From Paraburkholderia translucens (GTDB lineage: Bacteria > Pseudomonadota > Gammaproteobacteria > Burkholderiales > Burkholderiaceae), in NCBI RefSeq assembly GCF_020881035.1, contig NZ_JAJITC010000008.1, positions 1 to 64,000 on the forward strand: DNA of 64,000 nt, read 5' to 3'. Shown here one piece after another: positions 60,990 through 64,000 of the stretch. The position numbers and the translations under genes were made by a program. The notes beneath the pieces are model-generated. The model ran no database searches, was not told where the DNA came from, and worked only from the letters and a program-made list of their open reading frames with translations. Within the stretch, counting starts at the first letter, position 1. Every line of letters begins with the position of its first letter.

Positions 60990-61928
60990 TCAGTGCAGGT
61001 CGTATCCGAAGGCCTGCTTGAATCGCTCGTTGATTTCCGCCCGGCTGGGCGCGTAGTTTTGCGGGCCTTGATGCTCGATCTTGATTGCGCCCATCAGGCT
61101 GGCGAGACGGCCGGTCGTGGCCCAGCCGAGACCCTTCTCGATACCGTAGAGCAAGCCGCCGCGAAACGCGTCGCCGCAACCGGTGGGATCGAGCACCTGC
61201 GTCGCCTTGACAGCCGGAATCTCTTCGATGCCGCCGCCGTGATGGATCTGCGCGCCCTTCTCGCCGAGCGTGATGATCAGCGCCTCGACCTTGCTCGCGA
61301 TCTGTTCGATCGACCAGCCGGTCTTGTTGCTCACCAGCGCGGCTTCGTAATCGTTGACCGCAACATATGTGGCAAGTTCAATGATGCGCCGCAGCGTCTC
61401 GCCATCGAACAGCGGCAAGCCCTGGCCCGGATCGAAGATGAACGGCACGCCCGCGGCGGCGAGCTGTTCGGAGTGCTGAACCATGCCGTCGTAGCCGTCC
61501 GGCGCGACGATGCCGAGCGTCACGCCTTTCACTTCGTCAGCGCGGTTGTGATGCGACTGCATCATCGCGCCCGGATGGAACGCGGTGATCTGGTTGTTCT
61601 CGAGGTCGGTCGTGATCATCGCTTGCGCCGAGTAGGTGTCCGGCACGACGAGCACGTTTTCTGCCGACAGGCCGAGCGTCGCGAGCCGGTCCAGGTAGAG
61701 CTGCGCATCGACGGCGCCGATCGCGCCCATGATGCGCGCGTCGCCGCCGAGCAGGTTCAGCGCATAGGCGATGTTGCCCGCGCAGCCGCCGAACTCGCGA
61801 CGCATGGTCGGCACGAGAAAGCTCACGTTCAGGATGTGGACCTGCTCCGGCAGGATGTGCTCCCGAAAGCGGCCCTCGAAGGTCATGATGTTGTCGTATG
61901 CGAGCGAGCCGCAGATGAGCGTAGCCAA
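60990..61928 (-). CDS. PfkB-family carbohydrate/nucleoside kinase
   Basis: A 312-residue ribokinase-fold kinase. GGCAGNIAYAL (substrate-binding glycines near 46-56) and DPTGCGDAFRGGLLYG (catalytic Asp and anion hole near 255-270) are the two PfkB signatures. The protein resembles annotated adenosine kinases of proteobacteria, but the substrate is not certain. The start is taken as TTG 61928 (ATLICGSLAYDNIM) because homologues begin there and aggaacg precedes it. Confidence 0.85.
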   Translation of the reverse strand: MATLICGSLAYDNIMTFEGRFREHILPEQVHILNVSFLVPTMRREFGGCAGNIAYALNLLGGDARIMGAIGAVDAQLYLDRLATLGLSAENVLVVPDTYSAQAMITTDLENNQITAFHPGAMMQSHHNRADEVKGVTLGIVAPDGYDGMVQHSEQLAAAGVPFIFDPGQGLPLFDGETLRRIIELATYVAVNDYEAALVSNKTGWSIEQIASKVEALIITLGEKGAQIHHGGGIEEIPAVKATQVLDPTGCGDAFRGGLLYGIEKGLGWATTGRLASLMGAIKIEHQGPQNYAPSRAEINERFKQAFGYDLH

Positions 61929-62022
61929 AGCGAGCGTTCCTGTTTGAAAACGGTGGAAATAGAAGCGACACGGCGGCAGCGCCACACGCGAGGCGCGGCG
62001 CTGCCGTTCGCGCGCAGAAGGC

Positions 62023-62523
62023 TTACTTCAGTGCGGCGAGCGCTGCGTCGTAGTTCGGCTCGTTCTTGATTTCGCCGACCAGTTCGGCGTGCACGACCTT
62101 GTCGTTCTCGTCGATCACGACGACCGCGCGCGCGGTCAGGCCGGTCAGCGGACCGCTCGTGACGTCGACGCCGTACGCTTGCGCGAACTCATGGCCGCGG
62201 AACGTCGACGCGGTCACCACGTTTTCGATGCCTTCGGTCGTGCAGAAGCGCGACGCCGCGAACGGCAGGTCGCCCGACACGACGATCACGGCCGTGTTGG
62301 TAAGCTTTGCGGCGGCTTCGTTGAACTTGCGGGTCGACGTCGCGCAGGTCGGCGTGTCGAGGCTCGGGACGATGTTGAGCACCTTGCGCTTGCCGGCGAA
62401 GTCGGCGAGCGTCAGCGGCTTCAGATCCTTGCCGACCAGCGAGAATGCGGCGGCCTGCTGGCCGACCGACGGGAACGTGCCGCTTACTTCGATCGGGTTG
62501 CCACCCAGCGTGACTTGACTCAT
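62023..62523 (-). CDS. tpx: Thiol peroxidase Tpx
   Basis: A 166-residue atypical 2-Cys peroxiredoxin reducing hydroperoxides with thioredoxin. Peroxidatic Cys60 lies in SLDTPTC, and resolving Cys94 in SRFCTTEG, matching Cys61 and Cys95 of E. coli Tpx. The start [13 protein letters not shown] at 62523 is standard. E. coli Tpx is periplasmic without a cleaved signal; none is seen here either. Confidence 0.95.
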   Translation of the reverse strand: MSQVTLGGNPIEVSGTFPSVGQQAAAFSLVGKDLKPLTLADFAGKRKVLNIVPSLDTPTCATSTRKFNEAAAKLTNTAVIVVSGDLPFAASRFCTTEGIENVVTASTFRGHEFAQAYGVDVTSGPLTGLTARAVVVIDENDKVVHAELVGEIKNEPNYDAALAALK

Positions 62524-62597
62524 GTGTTGTGCTCCAGAAAGTGCGTCAGTGATGACAATGAAGCGCCCGCTTTGAGCGGGCGCGCGAGGGGTGCGTA

Positions 62598-63992
62598 TTA
62601 CGGATAAAAAATCTGTACGCGGAAATTGGAGGCGATCGCAGTGCCGGTGTCGAGATGGACGATCATCGTCTGCGTCGTATGCGCGGGCAGGCCGCTCGCG
62701 ATCACCGTGCCGGGCGGCACGTAATCCTGCGGCCACAGCACGCGCCGTACGGCGACGTTGTTCTGATCGTCGAGCAGCGTGAGTTCGATCGCAGGGTAGG
62801 CAAGCGCGATGTTCAGGCGGTTGTGCAACGGCATCTTCAGTTCGAGCTTGTGCGGGCCGTCGATCTGCCGCAGGTCGGATGGCTCGACCAGCAATCCTTC
62901 GATGTCGTGCGGCGGCGTCAGCTGGCAGCCAAGATACGCGCAGGCCTGCGCATACAGCACCTGCGAACGCGGCAGGTTGACCATCACGGTCTCGCGTTGC
63001 CACCACGCGAGTTGCGCGAGCAGCACGATGACGAGCAGCGCGGAGAGCACCACGCCGGCCACGAGCCAGCCGACGCGCCCGGCTTCCGTTGGGCGCGTTT
63101 CGCGCACTACCCGGAACGGATCGGCGCCGTCGCCGACGGGCGGGTTGACCGAGAATGGCTCGCCGCTCGATGCGGCGGGCGCGGGGCCGCCGGGCGGGCG
63201 CGGACCGCCGGGGCCGCCGCCGGACGCACCTGCGACACCCGCGGCGCCCAAGCCTGCGGCGGTCCCGAAGCTGGCGGGGCCCGTGCCGATCGAGCCGAAG
63301 CGCGGCTCGTTGTCGGACATGCCATGCAGCCCCGCTGGTTCATGCAGCGCGGGTTCATCCGGCGTGGACGGCTGGGGGCGTTCGACCTTGCGCCAGACGC
63401 GCGGCGCTTCGTCTTCGAGTGGCGGAGGAGTAGCAGGCGCGGCGGGACGCGCCGCGGGGGGGACGACAGCCGGTTCATCAACCGTGTCGTCGGTGGGATA
63501 GGCAAACGGTTCGAATGGTGCGTCGGCCAGCGTCGGCTCGTCGTCCTCGGGCAGCGGAGGGGTGAAACCGCTGGGGCGCAATTCAGGTTCGGCCGGCTGA
63601 CGCGGCGTGACGGGGGCCGCGGGTGCGTGCACGTCGCTACCAGGCGGCAGCGGCGCGAGCGGGACGCTGGCGGCGTGATCGCGCAAACGGCTGTCGAGCG
63701 TATCGCTCGAAGCGCTGGGGGAGACGTGGTCCGAAGCCCGCGGGTCCAACGCGGCGCTGCTGACGTCCGGGCCTGGTTGCCGCACTCCGGACAGCGCTTC
63801 GATCGCCGCCGCGGCGGCAACCGGCTTGGCCGTGGAGAAATCGCCGCCTTCGGAGACGTCGAAGAGACTGCTCGACGCGTCGAAGACTTCCCGGCAATGC
63901 CCGCACCGCACGAGGCCGCGGCGCTGCGCAAGCTGCGCCGGTTGCAGACGGAAGACAGTTTCGCAGAAGGGGCAGCGCGTCGCCAGGTGCAT
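62598..63992 (-). CDS. Zinc-ribbon (MJ0042) and DUF3426 domain protein, possibly 5'-truncated by the window
   Basis: A 464-residue protein. An N-terminal zinc ribbon has Cys7, Cys10, Cys30 and Cys33 ([21 protein letters not shown]). A long Pro/Ala/Ser/Gly-rich linker covers about 45-300. One membrane helix lies near 315-340 ([20 protein letters not shown]), and the C-terminal DUF3426 domain covers about 345-464. Function is unknown. ATG 63992 is only eight bases from the edge with no stop before it, so a few residues more upstream cannot be excluded. Confidence 0.85.
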   Translation of the reverse strand: MHLATRCPFCETVFRLQPAQLAQRRGLVRCGHCREVFDASSSLFDVSEGGDFSTAKPVAAAAAIEALSGVRQPGPDVSSAALDPRASDHVSPSASSDTLDSRLRDHAASVPLAPLPPGSDVHAPAAPVTPRQPAEPELRPSGFTPPLPEDDEPTLADAPFEPFAYPTDDTVDEPAVVPPAARPAAPATPPPLEDEAPRVWRKVERPQPSTPDEPALHEPAGLHGMSDNEPRFGSIGTGPASFGTAAGLGAAGVAGASGGGPGGPRPPGGPAPAASSGEPFSVNPPVGDGADPFRVVRETRPTEAGRVGWLVAGVVLSALLVIVLLAQLAWWQRETVMVNLPRSQVLYAQACAYLGCQLTPPHDIEGLLVEPSDLRQIDGPHKLELKMPLHNRLNIALAYPAIELTLLDDQNNVAVRRVLWPQDYVPPGTVIASGLPAHTTQTMIVHLDTGTAIASNFRVQIFYP

Positions 63993-64000
63993 ATCGAGCC

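Overview
The window is a high-GC, gene-dense piece of what looks like the main chromosome of a Burkholderiaceae bacterium, most likely Burkholderia or Paraburkholderia. This is inferred from protein sequence style, the dcw cluster followed by peroxiredoxin and lpxC, the GspE/PilB-PilC-PilD-coaE-zapD-yacG order, and the lysine/alanine-repeat histone next to nrdAB. I see no insertion sequence, prophage, CRISPR array or resistance island. Almost everything is core machinery.

Layout. 1-207: a 5S rRNA closing an rRNA operon, its terminator and an 18-bp palindrome. 300-6901: scattered metabolic genes (M20 amidohydrolase, molybdopterin oxidoreductase, fadD acyl-CoA ligase, an outer-membrane porin). 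7207-7845: coq7. 8159-25676: a complete division and cell wall (dcw) cluster, mraZ-rsmH-ftsL-ftsI-murE-murF-mraY-murD-ftsW-murG-murC-ddl-ftsQ-ftsA-ftsZ, led by one promoter with a phased MraZ operator. Seven of its junctions are ATGA stop/start overlaps. 25695-34050: a possible small ORF, peroxiredoxin, lpxC, dciA (opposite strand), secA, argJ, an AAA ATPase and a MutT-type Nudix gene. 34163-39473 (minus strand): a run in the order GspE/PilB ATPase, PilC-like protein, prepilin peptidase, coaE, zapD, yacG. 39621-42278 (minus): CorC-type protein, tRNA-Pro(CGG), ispB. 42483-45707 (plus): rplU-rpmA-obgE-proB. 45839-49882: CNP1-like lipoprotein, rppH, proS, marC. 49981-52034 (minus): HGPRT and ffh. 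52116-53939 (plus): CcsA-like protein, PP0621-like protein, ampD. 54057-59211: the nrdA/nrdB ribonucleotide reductase region with elaborate control sequences. 59647-60261: histone H1-like protein. 60489-63992 (minus): glycine-zipper lipoprotein, PfkB kinase, tpx and a zinc-ribbon DUF3426 protein whose 5' end lies at the window edge.

How the genes work together. The dcw genes make UDP-MurNAc-pentapeptide (MurC, D, E, F, Ddl), pass it to lipid II (MraY, MurG) and assemble the septum (FtsZ, A, Q, L, W, I). AmpD recycles wall fragments and ZapD bundles FtsZ. SecA and Ffh supply protein export. IspB and Coq7 belong to ubiquinone synthesis. Peroxiredoxin and Tpx remove peroxides.

No clearly new multi-gene system is visible. 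The least explained material is regulatory. The nrdA promoter carries two NrdR-type boxes 31 bp apart and a 12-bp-spaced array of DnaA boxes, followed by a strong hairpin and a possible leader peptide. The 520-bp nrdA-nrdB spacer holds five separate hairpins. Other points worth a look are a low-GC codon-usage patch inside rsmH, a 78-bp in-frame repeat in the histone gene, and lineage-type insertions or tails in MurD, RppH, NrdB and FtsW.
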